From: Chitinivibrionales bacterium
GTDB lineage: Bacteria > Fibrobacterota > Chitinivibrionia > Chitinivibrionales > FEN-1185
Reading direction: 5' to 3'
DNA length: 64,000 nt
NCBI GenBank assembly: GCA_035516255.1
Contig: DATJAL010000045.1
Coordinates: 1 to 64,000 of the forward strand
The notes beneath the pieces are model-generated. The model saw only the letters and a list, made by a program, of their open reading frames with translations, was not told where the DNA came from and did no database searches. A program made the position numbers and the translations under genes. Shown one piece after another: positions 1 to 8,971 of the stretch. Position 1 is the first letter of the stretch, and each line of letters starts with the position of its first letter.

Positions 1-1044
1 TCTGTTATACTCCTGCAGCCGCTTTCGCGCAGCTCGGGGGGGACGGTCGCTCAAAAGGCGCCCGAATTCCAGACCAAACTGGAAAAACTCGCGGCCGTGG
101 TGGACACGCTGCATGCGACGGAACCCGGCTACACGCTCGGCAATACCCCGATCCAGACGTTAAGCGGGCAATTCGATTTTGTTTTGACAAAAAACCATTC
201 CTTCAACGGCGATACCGACGCATTTTGGGACACTGCGCATGTCAAGAAGGAAGCCGGGCACTTTTGGTACACGGTCATCAACAGGACCAATGGCTTGTAT
301 CCGGACAGCATGATTTACCTTGCTATTGGCGACGGCGGTGTTCCGTTCCGTTTGAGTGATCAAAATACGGTTGATTTCACCACGAGCGCATCAGGCAGGC
401 TTTATATAATGGTCGGATACAAGCCTGCGGCAGGAAATTATAGGCCTCAGAACCAGGTTTGGGATTTCGAAGAGCACACCAACGGCATGCTTAACGGCAG
501 TCTCTGGTTTCATGGCAATACCACGCGTGTAGATGCTTTTGGAACTCCCATAGCATACCGGCTGCATTGCACAACCGGTTTTGATACCTGCCGCGGCGAA
601 GTGCCCCATGTGTTTTACCAGACGCGCCAGTCGATTTTCGACGAATTCAAGAATGAGGTGCCCTCCGAATGGACACATCTTGCAACGGTCAAGGCACCGT
701 ACCGTATTCCCAATCCCGGCGGCGACGATAACTCCGGTGGATTCGGCGCCGGTGGGACATACGTCAATTACTGGGGAAGTTATGGGCCAAATCCGTATAA
801 TGCCAATCTTGGCCCGCAGCCGTCCGCCGCTTCCAATAGGCATGTGATAGGGCTGACCGATGCACAACAGGCGGATGACGCATATCATTACAAAGCCACC
901 CCATGCAATATGTATTCATATTTCCTGCATAGGCGTGCCTATGACAGAAAATGTTACGGATTTCCATACGATGACTATGCGAACTGGTCTTCGTATATCG
1001 AGCACGGCGATGTGTCGTGGCTTATTCTTGCGGTAGGGTACTAG
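1..1044 (+). CDS. GH64-like beta-1,3-glucanase, 5' end missing
   Basis: The reading frame is open from base 1, so the start codon and probably a signal peptide lie outside the window; 347 residues are visible. The segments GNTTRVDAFGTPI, the preceding WDFEEHTNG, and the C-terminal YGFPYDDYANW...GDVSWLILAVG resemble the thaumatin-like beta-1,3-glucanase family GH64, which hydrolyses laminarin-type glucan outside the cell. The acidic residues in WDFEE and RVDAFG are the likely catalytic pair by analogy. Unlike the other secreted enzymes here it ends with the catalytic fold and has no extra C-terminal tail. A strong intrinsic terminator follows 28 bp after the stop. The family call rests on motif memory; catalytic activity is inferred. 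Confidence 0.7.
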   Translation, partial: SVILLQPLSRSSGGTVAQKAPEFQTKLEKLAAVVDTLHATEPGYTLGNTPIQTLSGQFDFVLTKNHSFNGDTDAFWDTAHVKKEAGHFWYTVINRTNGLYPDSMIYLAIGDGGVPFRLSDQNTVDFTTSASGRLYIMVGYKPAAGNYRPQNQVWDFEEHTNGMLNGSLWFHGNTTRVDAFGTPIAYRLHCTTGFDTCRGEVPHVFYQTRQSIFDEFKNEVPSEWTHLATVKAPYRIPNPGGDDNSGGFGAGGTYVNYWGSYGPNPYNANLGPQPSAASNRHVIGLTDAQQADDAYHYKATPCNMYSYFLHRRAYDRKCYGFPYDDYANWSSYIEHGDVSWLILAVGY

Positions 1045-1071
1045 CGCGAGCAGTTTAAAATGTTAGAAATC

Positions 1072-1099
1072 AGCCCCGCGAATTTTGCGGGGCTTTTTG
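1072..1099 (+). terminator. Intrinsic terminator after the GH64 gene
   Basis: The stem AGCCCCGC / GCGGGGCT encloses a short AT loop and is followed by TTTTTGTTT. It lies just after the stop codon at 1042-1044. Confidence 0.85.
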
Positions 1100-1194
1100 T
1101 TTGGGATCCCACCGCAAAAAACATTTTCGGAAATTCCATACTATCGAATTGCCAGGAGAGGAGAAATCAGCAACCTTTAAAGGATTATGCCAAT

Positions 1195-1352
1195 CAACCG
1201 TCGCTCGCGGGTGCGCCGCGCCAGCAAAGTGTGGAGCTTGAAGATGTCGGTACCTGGCCGCACCCAGGAGAGGGGGTGCCGGGAACCCCGCGGCTCTCGC
1301 AAGGGGCAGGAGGTCGAGGCCGGGGCGAGAAGTATCTCCCCCGAAAATTCAT
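1195..1352 (+). repeat. Dispersed repeat family R4, copy 1
   Basis: This intergenic stretch shares blocks with the reverse complement of 8785-8962: GCGGGTGCGCC, GGTACCTGGCCGCACCCAGG (one mismatch in the other copy), and a GGTCG...GGCCG...GCGAG...CTCCCCC tail. It fills the gap between the GH64 gene and the convergent PEGA gene. No credible open reading frame uses it. It may be a short non-autonomous mobile element. Confidence 0.65.
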
Positions 1353-1362
1353 TAGAATTTAA

Positions 1363-3774
1363 TTATTGTCCGCATGGCAGTTTCACCACCGCCGCCGGGT
1401 TCTGCCCTTCTTCAAACGTCATTTCCTGCGTGCAGGTTTTGTCGCCCTTGATGAACTGCATGGTGTGCTTGCCCGACGTTACCTTGACATACCCCACATT
1501 CGTTTTTCCCACGAGCTGGCCGTCCATGTAGACCGAGGCCACCGGCGGCACCGAGGAAATGAACACGGTGGCCGGTTTTCTTTCCACGTCGGGCTCGGCA
1601 GGCGGCGGGGGAGCAGGTACCACAGGCGCAGGTGATGCAGGCTGCGGGACAGGAACAGCAGGCTCGGCGGGTTTTGCGGCGACAGGGGCCGATGGCAGAG
1701 GCGGCGGAAGGCTCTCTATGGTCGTCTTGATCGCCTCGAAGGCATCGGGGAACAGGTTTTTTTCAAGCAGTTTGCGGTTGGCATTGAAGATGCGGACGGC
1801 GGTCTCAGTTTTGCCTTGGTCAATCAGTTCATAGAGAAGCGTCAGCTGCCGCTCGGCGGATTCCTGCGCAGCGGACGGCTTTGGTTCTTGCGGGGCGGCA
1901 ACCGGCGCGGGCGGTGGGGCAGGAGGGGGCGCGGCGGCAATAGCGCGTTCCGCCTCAAGATCGGCGACCGCCTTTTCTCCCCGCTTGATCAGGCCGTGCT
2001 GCTCCGCCAGCAATTTGCCGAAAACATTCATCTGTTCCTGTTTGTCAGATTCCGCCGCGGCGCTGTCGCTTCGGGCCTTTGTCATTTTTGACGCAATCGC
2101 GTCAATCGCGTTGTTTTTAAGTTTTATTTCCTCGTTTTTGGCCTCCATGACCTGCTGCGCCTGCGACACAAACACGCTTTTTTCCCTGTCGACCCGCGCG
2201 CTGTCGTCGCGCACCTTCTGCTGACGCGCCGTCACGTTGTCAAGCGCGGTCTCGCAGCGCCGCACCGCCTGCGCCGCCTGCAGGATCGCCTCGGCGGCGG
2301 CCGCAACCTGCTTCTGGCGGCCGGGCTCCTTTCCGGCGATGAGCGCCGCAAGGCCGGCGCGCTGGCGCGCGATGCTGTCGGCCGCCGCGCCCGCGGCGGA
2401 AGATTGGTCGGAAAGGGCGGCATGTTTTGCCGAAAAAGTCTGCGACGTTGTTTCGCAGTATTTCACCGCGGATGCCGAGTCCTGTTCCAATTTTGAAAGG
2501 CGCGGCTTTGCGTTGATCAGCTCCTTCCATGCCCGCGCGATGCCGTCATTGAGCGTCTTGTTCTGCGCCGCGAAGTTTTTTACGATCTGCGCAAACTCCT
2601 TGCCGGCGAGTATGCCGTCGCGGGTGATTTTTTCCCGCGCGGCCGAGGCTGAATCCATCACCGGCTGCAGCGCCGCAAGCTGGCCGCTTGCCCAGTTGTT
2701 TTGTTCCTTCCAGGTTGCGCCCGGCGCTCTTGCCACCGCGGCGCTGAATTCCTCGTCGCGCATGATGTTGTCGAGCTTGCCTTTGTAAACCTCGAGCAGC
2801 TGCGCCTGTTCCGCCTCGGGCCCGGTCGCGGCGGCGCGCAGTTCGCTCGGCTTGTTGAGAAAATCTCTCAGCTTTTCTGAAAGCACGGCCACGGAACTGT
2901 CGAGCTGGAATTTCTCCCGCATGCGCAGGAGCATGGTTTTGCGTGCCTGCGAAGCGGAAAGCAGCGAGTCGATGGAGGCGATGTCCTTTTCGCGTTTCCT
3001 GGAATCTTTCTGGTTCTCGAGCTGCGCCGCGATGCTGTCTTTTTTCGAGGAATTCATCTCCTCGGTCGCTGCCTTGACCGCGGAGTCCCTGCCCGCGATG
3101 AAGCGGCGAAGGTCCTGGATGCGCTTCTGGGCCGCGGCGAGCGAATCATCGGCCGCTTTGCGGCCCGATGCGCTGTCGGCGACCAGCTTTTTCGCCGCCT
3201 CAGAAAGTCTGTCCGCTTTTTTCCGCAACAGGGCGGTTGATTTTTCCATTGCGGCAAGGCTGTCGTTCTGCCGCGCCGCGTCTTTTGCGATGCGCTTTAC
3301 CAGGTCGATGCTGTCGTTGCGGGCGAGCTCAAGCCCGCTTTTTGCCGCGGCGAGTGAATCCTTGGCGGACGAAATGAGCGCGTCGAACATGGTGATCGCC
3401 GAGCGGGATTCCTTTGCCGCCGTGCTTCGGTCCGCATCGCGTCTGGCCTTTGCGCTGTCGATGCCCGAACGGTCTTCGTTCAACTCGGCAAGGGATTTTT
3501 TTTCGCGCTCTGCCTGGCTGTGCAAATCCTGGATGACGCGGTTGAGGGAATCTATGCGCTTGTCGGCCTTTGCCGCGGCCGCTGCGCTGTCCCTGAGGGT
3601 TTTTTCCGCCTGGGCGGTGAGCGCCTTTAATTTTGTCCGTTGTTCATCAATAGTGCGGTTGATTTCCGCGATCTTGAGCGAGCTCTCCGAAAGTTTGTTT
3701 CCTTGGGCGGCCGCCGGAAGGGCAAAGGCAAGGAGTGTTGAGATAAAAGTTAAGCCGATTACCCGCTTATGCAT
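1363..3774 (-). CDS. Periplasmic coiled-coil protein with C-terminal PEGA domain
   Basis: 803 residues. The start at 3774 is chosen because AGGA sits 8 nt upstream and the product begins with a clean signal peptide (MHKRVIGLTFIS...LPAAAQG); longer starts lack a usable ribosome site. Residues ~20-640 are Ala/Lys/Asp/Ser-rich heptad-like sequence with many DSxAAA units, predicted as long coiled coils. A Pro/Ala-rich linker (~690-735) leads to a C-terminal PEGA domain (~737-803: VFISSVPPVASVYMDGQLVG...GKHTMQF...KTCTQEMTF). PEGA domains occur in surface or periplasmic proteins, usually next to the wall or membrane. It converges on the GH64 gene. A structural or scaffolding role is inferred; no enzyme motif is visible. 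Confidence 0.8.
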   Translation of the reverse strand: MHKRVIGLTFISTLLAFALPAAAQGNKLSESSLKIAEINRTIDEQRTKLKALTAQAEKTLRDSAAAAAKADKRIDSLNRVIQDLHSQAEREKKSLAELNEDRSGIDSAKARRDADRSTAAKESRSAITMFDALISSAKDSLAAAKSGLELARNDSIDLVKRIAKDAARQNDSLAAMEKSTALLRKKADRLSEAAKKLVADSASGRKAADDSLAAAQKRIQDLRRFIAGRDSAVKAATEEMNSSKKDSIAAQLENQKDSRKREKDIASIDSLLSASQARKTMLLRMREKFQLDSSVAVLSEKLRDFLNKPSELRAAATGPEAEQAQLLEVYKGKLDNIMRDEEFSAAVARAPGATWKEQNNWASGQLAALQPVMDSASAAREKITRDGILAGKEFAQIVKNFAAQNKTLNDGIARAWKELINAKPRLSKLEQDSASAVKYCETTSQTFSAKHAALSDQSSAAGAAADSIARQRAGLAALIAGKEPGRQKQVAAAAEAILQAAQAVRRCETALDNVTARQQKVRDDSARVDREKSVFVSQAQQVMEAKNEEIKLKNNAIDAIASKMTKARSDSAAAESDKQEQMNVFGKLLAEQHGLIKRGEKAVADLEAERAIAAAPPPAPPPAPVAAPQEPKPSAAQESAERQLTLLYELIDQGKTETAVRIFNANRKLLEKNLFPDAFEAIKTTIESLPPPLPSAPVAAKPAEPAVPVPQPASPAPVVPAPPPPAEPDVERKPATVFISSVPPVASVYMDGQLVGKTNVGYVKVTSGKHTMQFIKGDKTCTQEMTFEEGQNPAAVVKLPCGQ

Positions 3775-4018
3775 GAACATTCCTGATGCTTTGGAGATTA
3801 AAAAGACATTCAATTTAATACTATCATAACTGCAAATGCAAATAAATAAAATTTGGTAAAAACATGCATTGATGCCATAGTTCGCAAAAACATTTCATTC
3901 GATCACCCGGTCCGCGATCGCTGAAAAAAATAGGCAAAAATTGGTTGGTCAATGATATATTATGGGTAGAGCATAAACCCGCCTGATCGTCCATCTTATC
4001 CATTCCCGGAGGTGAACC

Positions 4019-5737
4019 ATGCGTACGGTCCGTATCGCAGTCCTGGCCCTTGTCACGGCGATTTTCTGCCTCAACGCCACAACGCCGCAGCTCGCCGACC
4101 TTCCTTTGCAGAGCAGTATCACCGTGCACGGCATCACCTGGACGTTCGGCCACAACGTGCGCGTCGGCGCATTTGTCAATGGCGACTTCTACGTGGCGGG
4201 CGCCTGCACGGTCACCGCGATAACGCCGGCGCCCACCGTGACGCCCGCGATCAACGGTACAGTGCTCAACATTCCGCCGGGCGATCAGGGTACGGCGTTC
4301 GATTTTCACGGCCCCAATTACCGGCCGCAATACCGGGTATACCCGCCCATCGGTCTCAAGCCGGGCGACGCCCTGGTTTCCACCATCAGCATGGACAGCG
4401 CCGCGCGCATCACGGTGCTTGCCTGGCTTGCGCCCAACCCCGGCACCGAGAGCTGGTGCAAGACCGCCGCGGTGCTCACGTGCATGGCGGCGCCCGTCGC
4501 GACCGACGCGTTCCGGCCGTCGTATTGCGACACCACGCAGAAGCTGTATTACGCCGACAGCATCCGCTGGAACCTGCTGCCCAACCTCCCGCACGTGGGC
4601 AGCATGACAAATGCGAGCCTTCACGAATGGTCATCGCATTTCATGAACAGCCCGTGGCTCGACGTGTGCTTTTTCGGGTTCGACGCGCCGCTCGATTACA
4701 TGACCCATTATTCGGCCGAGACCGGCCGCGCCGTGGGCATCGCCACGCTGTTCCTCATCTGCGACTTTACAAAAGCGCAAAAGGATTCGATCATGAAGGG
4801 GCTTTTACAATACGGAATCGATCTGTGGGGCATCGTGCGCGGGTGCGACGCGTCGCGCGGCTGGCAGGCGCACGGCGGCCACGGCTCGGGCCGCAAGTGG
4901 CCCATGATTTTCGCCGGCATCATGCTGGGCGACGCGGCGATGGCCAGGCCCACCGTTTCCTATCCAAATTTACGGATCGGAGAAGACATGCAGACCAGCT
5001 GGGACTGGTGCTGGGCCACCCGCGATTCCAATTACGTGTACACCGGCCACCAGGGCCTTTGGGACGGCGTGCCCGTGAGCTCGCAGCCGGGATGGGGCCC
5101 ATACGAGAACACGCCGCCGTCGCAGTGGTACTGCTGCGAGTCCGGCTATACCACGCCGCTCGGCGAATCGTACCGCCGCTGCTGCACCAGTCACGCGTGG
5201 ATCGCCGAGGCGCTATCCGCCCGGCTCATGGGCGCGATGGCGCTGTGGGACCATCCGGAGTTTTTCGGCTACTGCGACCGGTGGATGACCGCCGCCTACG
5301 CCGACAGCGCCGAGATCGATTCGATCAAGGCCGAACGGGGCTGGGACTTCTCGGCCGACTGGGAGCGCGAGGGCGCGAGCTGGGACGCGATCACCAACGA
5401 CATGTGGAAGGCGTACCGGAATTCGGCGGCAGTGAGAAGTCAGGACATTTCTGCATGTAAAATAACCCAAGGCCTGACGATTGCTTCCGATTTGCGCGGC
5501 AGGGCCGTGAAAATCAATTATGCCTTATCCAATGTGGCGAGGGTGACGGTTGCGGTTTATGACCTTATGGGAAATCGGATAAGACTCTTGGTTGACGGAA
5601 AAGAGACCTCAGGGACGCATGCAGTGCAATGGGACCGCAGGGACAATCGGGGAAATCTTGTCGGGAGCGGTTGCTATGAAATTGTGGGACAGCTTGACAA
5701 AATAACGCTCGGGAAGCGAATTATATTTGTAAAGTGA
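4019..5737 (+). CDS. Secreted protein of unknown activity with FlgD-like C-terminal tail
   Basis: 572 residues. An ideal ribosome site (GGAGGTGAACC) precedes ATG 4019; the product starts with a signal peptide (MRTVRIAVLALVTAIFCLNA). The body (~25-470) is Trp- and Cys-rich, with HGGHGSGRKWPM and WYCCESGYTTPLGESYRRCC, and helical stretches suggestive of an alpha/alpha-toroid as in some lyases; I do not recognise the family. The last ~85 residues (INYALSNVARVTVAVYDLMG...SGTHAVQWDRRD...KRIIFVK) match the FlgD-Ig / type-IX-like tail seen on several other proteins here. The tail DNA is visibly less GC-rich than the body. A polysaccharide-related role is inferred from tail and neighbours. Confidence 0.72.
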   Translation: MRTVRIAVLALVTAIFCLNATTPQLADLPLQSSITVHGITWTFGHNVRVGAFVNGDFYVAGACTVTAITPAPTVTPAINGTVLNIPPGDQGTAFDFHGPNYRPQYRVYPPIGLKPGDALVSTISMDSAARITVLAWLAPNPGTESWCKTAAVLTCMAAPVATDAFRPSYCDTTQKLYYADSIRWNLLPNLPHVGSMTNASLHEWSSHFMNSPWLDVCFFGFDAPLDYMTHYSAETGRAVGIATLFLICDFTKAQKDSIMKGLLQYGIDLWGIVRGCDASRGWQAHGGHGSGRKWPMIFAGIMLGDAAMARPTVSYPNLRIGEDMQTSWDWCWATRDSNYVYTGHQGLWDGVPVSSQPGWGPYENTPPSQWYCCESGYTTPLGESYRRCCTSHAWIAEALSARLMGAMALWDHPEFFGYCDRWMTAAYADSAEIDSIKAERGWDFSADWEREGASWDAITNDMWKAYRNSAAVRSQDISACKITQGLTIASDLRGRAVKINYALSNVARVTVAVYDLMGNRIRLLVDGKETSGTHAVQWDRRDNRGNLVGSGCYEIVGQLDKITLGKRIIFVK

Positions 5738-5790
5738 AGGACGGAGAGCGCTTTTATCAACAATAATGTGTTTGTTGACAGATTAGAACA

Positions 5791-6807
5791 TCATTTCGCC
5801 TGATTTTTCCATTCAACCGTATCCATCGGTGGAGACTGGGGTTTCTCCTTGATTCCCGCCGATGTGTCAGGCGGCGCCGGAGTTGCGGCAGGCGCGGGTT
5901 TCCCCTCCATGATGTTCTGCGGTTCCGGCGGCGGAGCCGCCGGCGGGGTGCGTTTGGGGAGCGCCTCGTTGTACTTTTCGATGCCCTTGTTCCTGATGAT
6001 CGACGAGGTGATCGCGCTCGCGATGCTGACTGCGGTGAGGCTGAGGCCGATGGTAAGGTTGAGCCGTTGCGCCTTTTTGTCAATTGCGAACATCGTGTCT
6101 CCCATGGTTTCCTGCAGATAGGAGACGAGGGCGAGACAGAGAAAGTCTCCCGCCCACGAGCCCACCTGGAATCCGAGCTCCTTGAAAATCCACGACAGGA
6201 CCGAGCGGCTGCGCGACGCGGGCTGTTCCATGAGCGCGCCCTCGAGCACCGGCTCGGTGAGATACAGTCCCGCCTGCTTGTAGCCGCCGAAGTCAAGTTT
6301 GTCAATATGCATGTCCAGCTCCTGCGAGCGCCTTTTCGCCAGGGAGGCGTTGTAGGCGAGAGCGCCCTTGTACAGCAGGAAGTCGGCGCGGTCGTACAGC
6401 CGCGCCTGCACAAACGACGCGACCTCGGCGCCGATGGTGATGGGGATGGCGTATTTGTAAAGATTGTTGGAAAACGGCATCTTGATTCCAGTGGAGTCAA
6501 CGGCAATGCCCTGCTTCTGGATTGCGTTGTAAATCTGGTAGACTTCGTAGCCGGTCACGCCGGCGTCGATGCACCACAGCAGTGCGCCCACCGAGTGGCC
6601 GCTCCACCGGTACCCCAGCGACCGGTCGGTGTAGTCCATGCTCGTGTCGTGCTTGAGCAGGAAACGCTCAAGCTGAAAATTGCTCACCGAACGGCCGCCC
6701 TGTGAATAGTTCCCCTCGATGGGAAGGGAATCGGAAAGGGGAGCGGCAGGTGCGGATAGGGCAAGGAAGGTCAGAAAGATAAGGGATGAGAATTTAATGG
6801 AGCTCAT
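5791..6807 (-). CDS. Hypothetical exported membrane protein
   Basis: 338 residues. A signal peptide (MSSIKFSSLIFLTFLALSAP) is followed by a region with three or four moderately hydrophobic helices (around 75-95, 120-140, 218-240 and 255-275) and a Pro/Ala-rich, charged C-terminal tail of ~60 residues. No known domain recognised. It converges with the upstream secreted-protein gene and diverges from the next small gene. No terminator of note in the 53-bp gap at 5738-5790. Likely an envelope protein; function unknown. Confidence 0.65.
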   Translation of the reverse strand: MSSIKFSSLIFLTFLALSAPAAPLSDSLPIEGNYSQGGRSVSNFQLERFLLKHDTSMDYTDRSLGYRWSGHSVGALLWCIDAGVTGYEVYQIYNAIQKQGIAVDSTGIKMPFSNNLYKYAIPITIGAEVASFVQARLYDRADFLLYKGALAYNASLAKRRSQELDMHIDKLDFGGYKQAGLYLTEPVLEGALMEQPASRSRSVLSWIFKELGFQVGSWAGDFLCLALVSYLQETMGDTMFAIDKKAQRLNLTIGLSLTAVSIASAITSSIIRNKGIEKYNEALPKRTPPAAPPPEPQNIMEGKPAPAATPAPPDTSAGIKEKPQSPPMDTVEWKNQAK

Positions 6808-6967
6808 ACAATTTTCTCTGAAATATTACTACCCAAAGTATATAATTTTAGTAGTTCATTCGTCAAACCTTTGAGGACATTGGCGCAAGTCATTTTGGAG
6901 GACATCACATATTGGAAAGATATTCGGATAACGGCGTTGCATATATTCTGGCGGCAGGAGGAAGCAT

Positions 6968-7321
6968 ATGAACATTGTTGACAACCAGGAACTAATAAAC
7001 CTGAGAGACGACGCGATCGACGGTATGATAGGGTACCTGTCCTTTGAAGATGCCACGTACACGAGGGACGACGTTGAAGAGTGCAAGAACATCCTGGAAG
7101 AGCACCTTGTCATGCTGTCCCGGGCGCGCAACAATGCCACCGCCACGGAATGCGTCAAGGAAACGGTGCAGCGGTTGAACGACCTCAACAGCAAGGTGGG
7201 AGGGGAACTCATACAGTCCGACCAGCGCGGGGAGATCAGCGAATACATGTGCAAGGCCGGCGCGATGCTGGGATTTAATAAGGAATATGAGGATGTGACG
7301 GAGAAATGGCGGGAATGGTGA
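6968..7321 (+). CDS. Small acidic cytosolic protein, unknown
   Basis: 117 residues, no signal peptide or membrane segment, strongly helical and acidic (MNIVDNQELINLRDD...YMCKAGAMLGFNKEYEDVTEKW). The ribosome site GGCAGGAGGAAGCAT is excellent and fixes the start. It stands alone between two minus-strand genes with a REP-like palindrome pair just downstream. I do not recognise a family; size and style would fit a small regulatory or adaptor protein. Confidence 0.65.
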   Translation: MNIVDNQELINLRDDAIDGMIGYLSFEDATYTRDDVEECKNILEEHLVMLSRARNNATATECVKETVQRLNDLNSKVGGELIQSDQRGEISEYMCKAGAMLGFNKEYEDVTEKWREW

Positions 7322-7357
7322 ATCTGGCATTGTCTGATAACAGCATTCGCTTGATTT

Positions 7358-7416
7358 GTCATTCCCGCGAAAGCGGGAATCCATCCTTACTGGACTCTCG
7401 CTTTCACGGGAGTGAC
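7358..7416. repeat. REP-like inverted hairpin pair (family R1), copy 1
   Basis: GTCATTCCCGCGAAAGCGGG is followed after ~20 bp by its diverged mirror image (TGGACTCTCGCTTTCACGGG...GTGAC). This is the widespread GTCATTCCCGC...GCGGGAATCCA palindrome family (dRS3/REP-like). Seven copies are present in the window. Confidence 0.85.
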
Positions 7417-7452
7417 AAGAATCACCGAATTTCCATCTATATTTTAAAAACT

Positions 7453-8745
7453 TTATTTTTTTACCTCAACCACCCCGATCTTCTCCGCCGCCCCTTGTCC
7501 CGCAATCTTTACTTCCGGTAAACTCCTCCCCAACACATCAAACTTCGGATCAGTCCCGATCCTGTAAAATTTCCCGTTCCTCTGCGCCGAATACACCGGG
7601 ACCCTGTTCAGCGTGCCCGAGCTCCCGTACTCAAACGCGCCCACGTCGATCGCGCTGCCAATTACGGTTCGCGGCTCGCCTGAGCAGTTGTAAACATATT
7701 GAGACACCGGCGTAAGGGAGAATCCGGCCACCGATCCCGGGTCGGCGCCCTTGTCGATCCCCGGCGACAAGGCGGTGAGGTGGTAATTGTAATGCGCGCT
7801 GTCGACGAAGGCCGGCGCGTTGGTGACGATGTTCGCGGCTGAATCCATCTGCCGGTTGCACACCGTGCCGCCGCCGACAAAAAGATTGTTGCAGACTTTC
7901 GGCTTGTTCTGCGTATTGGAAATAGAGATGAATGTGCCTGAATGCTTGTCGTTGACGAAGGTGTTGTCGACAACGTAAAGGGCCGTGTCGTGTCCGGAAA
8001 GGCCTTCCGAGCCGTAGTCCAGTATCGCCGAGTTGTTTGATTTCGGCCCCTGCTCGATCACGTTGCCTATGATAAACGATGTTCCGGCGTTTGGGAGATT
8101 TATTTCGTAGCTCGTCGAGTCGTCTTCGGAGGCTATCCGGTTGTAAAGGATGTAATTGCGGAACGCCCTGCTCTTTATGGTGTGTCCTTCGTTCGATGCG
8201 TGCGTGAAACTGAAGCGCAGCGTAAAGGTGTCGCAGGCCGAGATGTACATGTTGTGGCTGTACCCGTCGCCAAAGCCGTTGTGATAGAATTCGGAGTATT
8301 CGATGACCACGTTGCCGCTGCCGCCGAGGATGCCGTCTTCGTTGTCGTGGAAATAGCAATGGCGGATGGTCACATTACTGCCCTCCTGGCGTATGCCGGC
8401 GCCGTTCTGGTCAGGGACGGTCGCGTTCGAGAACTCGATGTTCTCAACCGTCGTATTGTTTCCGCTTATGACAAGGACGGCCTTTCCGTTCGGGATCACC
8501 GCCGGGGGCTTGAGGTGCGCGAATTCAGAAACGCCGCGGATCACCGTGTTGCTCGCGGCCCAGATGCACGCCTGGTCAAGGTAGGTTCCGGTGTCGATCA
8601 TGACCGTGTCGCCGTCCTGTAAAGCGCCTGACGCGTCGCACGGCGTTTTGTAGGAGCGGGCGGGGCCGACGAGGAGGGTGCGGGCGTCAACTGATGAGAA
8701 TACACAAACAAGCGTCAGGAGCGAGACGAGCAAATACCGGTTCAT
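7453..8745 (-). CDS. Secreted right-handed beta-helix protein
   Basis: 430 residues. The start at 8745 is fixed by GGGAGGCATT immediately upstream and gives a signal peptide (MNRYLLVSLLTLVCVFSSVDA). The body has repeated short strands with Asn ladders (GNNTTVENIEFSNA, GSNVTIRHCYFHDN, GNVVIEYSEFYHN, NAGTSFIIGNVIEQG), typical of pectate-lyase-like parallel beta-helices that bind or cut polysaccharides. No catalytic triad could be assigned, so lyase, hydrolase or binding protein are all possible. The C-terminus keeps a shortened tail (PKFDVLGRSLPE...GVVEVKK) that looks like a degenerate sorting tail. It lies downstream of the GH16 gene on the same strand, separated by a repeat-bearing gap. Confidence 0.75.
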   Translation of the reverse strand: MNRYLLVSLLTLVCVFSSVDARTLLVGPARSYKTPCDASGALQDGDTVMIDTGTYLDQACIWAASNTVIRGVSEFAHLKPPAVIPNGKAVLVISGNNTTVENIEFSNATVPDQNGAGIRQEGSNVTIRHCYFHDNEDGILGGSGNVVIEYSEFYHNGFGDGYSHNMYISACDTFTLRFSFTHASNEGHTIKSRAFRNYILYNRIASEDDSTSYEINLPNAGTSFIIGNVIEQGPKSNNSAILDYGSEGLSGHDTALYVVDNTFVNDKHSGTFISISNTQNKPKVCNNLFVGGGTVCNRQMDSAANIVTNAPAFVDSAHYNYHLTALSPGIDKGADPGSVAGFSLTPVSQYVYNCSGEPRTVIGSAIDVGAFEYGSSGTLNRVPVYSAQRNGKFYRIGTDPKFDVLGRSLPEVKIAGQGAAEKIGVVEVKK

Positions 8746-8784
8746 AATGCCTCCCTTGATAAAAAATAGAAATCTGTCTGGTGG

Positions 8785-8962
8785 GGGAAGTTTCCCCCTC
8801 GCTACGGCCCGACCGCGCTCCAGATTGTTTAAAACAAAATCGTATCCGGTAACTTGCGAGGCCGGTCCTCCGCTACCCCCTCCTGGGTGCGGCCGGGTAC
8901 CGGCATCTGCAAGCTTCATTCTTCCGTTGGGCGCACCCGCGGAGGTCAGTTGAAAGGTAAAA
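8785..8962 (-). repeat. Dispersed repeat family R4, copy 2 (inverted)
   Basis: The reverse complement matches 1195-1352 in blocks: CCGCGGGTGCGCC, GGTACCCGGCCGCACCCAGG, then GGTCGGGCCGTAGCGAG and a CTTCCCCC end. It fills the 226-bp gap between the GH16 and beta-helix genes. Together with copy 1 it forms an inverted pair ~7.6 kb apart. Confidence 0.65.
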
Positions 8963-8971
8963 TAAATTTGG

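Noticed and set aside
1060-1362. 100- and 114-codon frames after the GH64 gene
   Set aside because: They read through the terminator and repeat R4, have no ribosome site and resemble no protein.
3940-3966. Promoter with TATATT before the secreted-protein gene at 4019
   Set aside because: No -35 at the right distance.
4012-5460. 482-codon Arg/His-rich frame overlapping the secreted protein
   Set aside because: Shadow of a GC-rich gene in another frame; the alternative frame has the signal peptide and the tail.
6067-6705. 212-codon plus-strand frame antisense to the hypothetical membrane protein
   Set aside because: Composition is that of an antisense shadow; the minus-strand frame has a signal peptide.
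7306-7521. 71-codon frame with CHSRESGNPS...LDSRFHGSD
   Set aside because: This is the translation of the REP-like palindrome R1, a frequent false gene in annotations.
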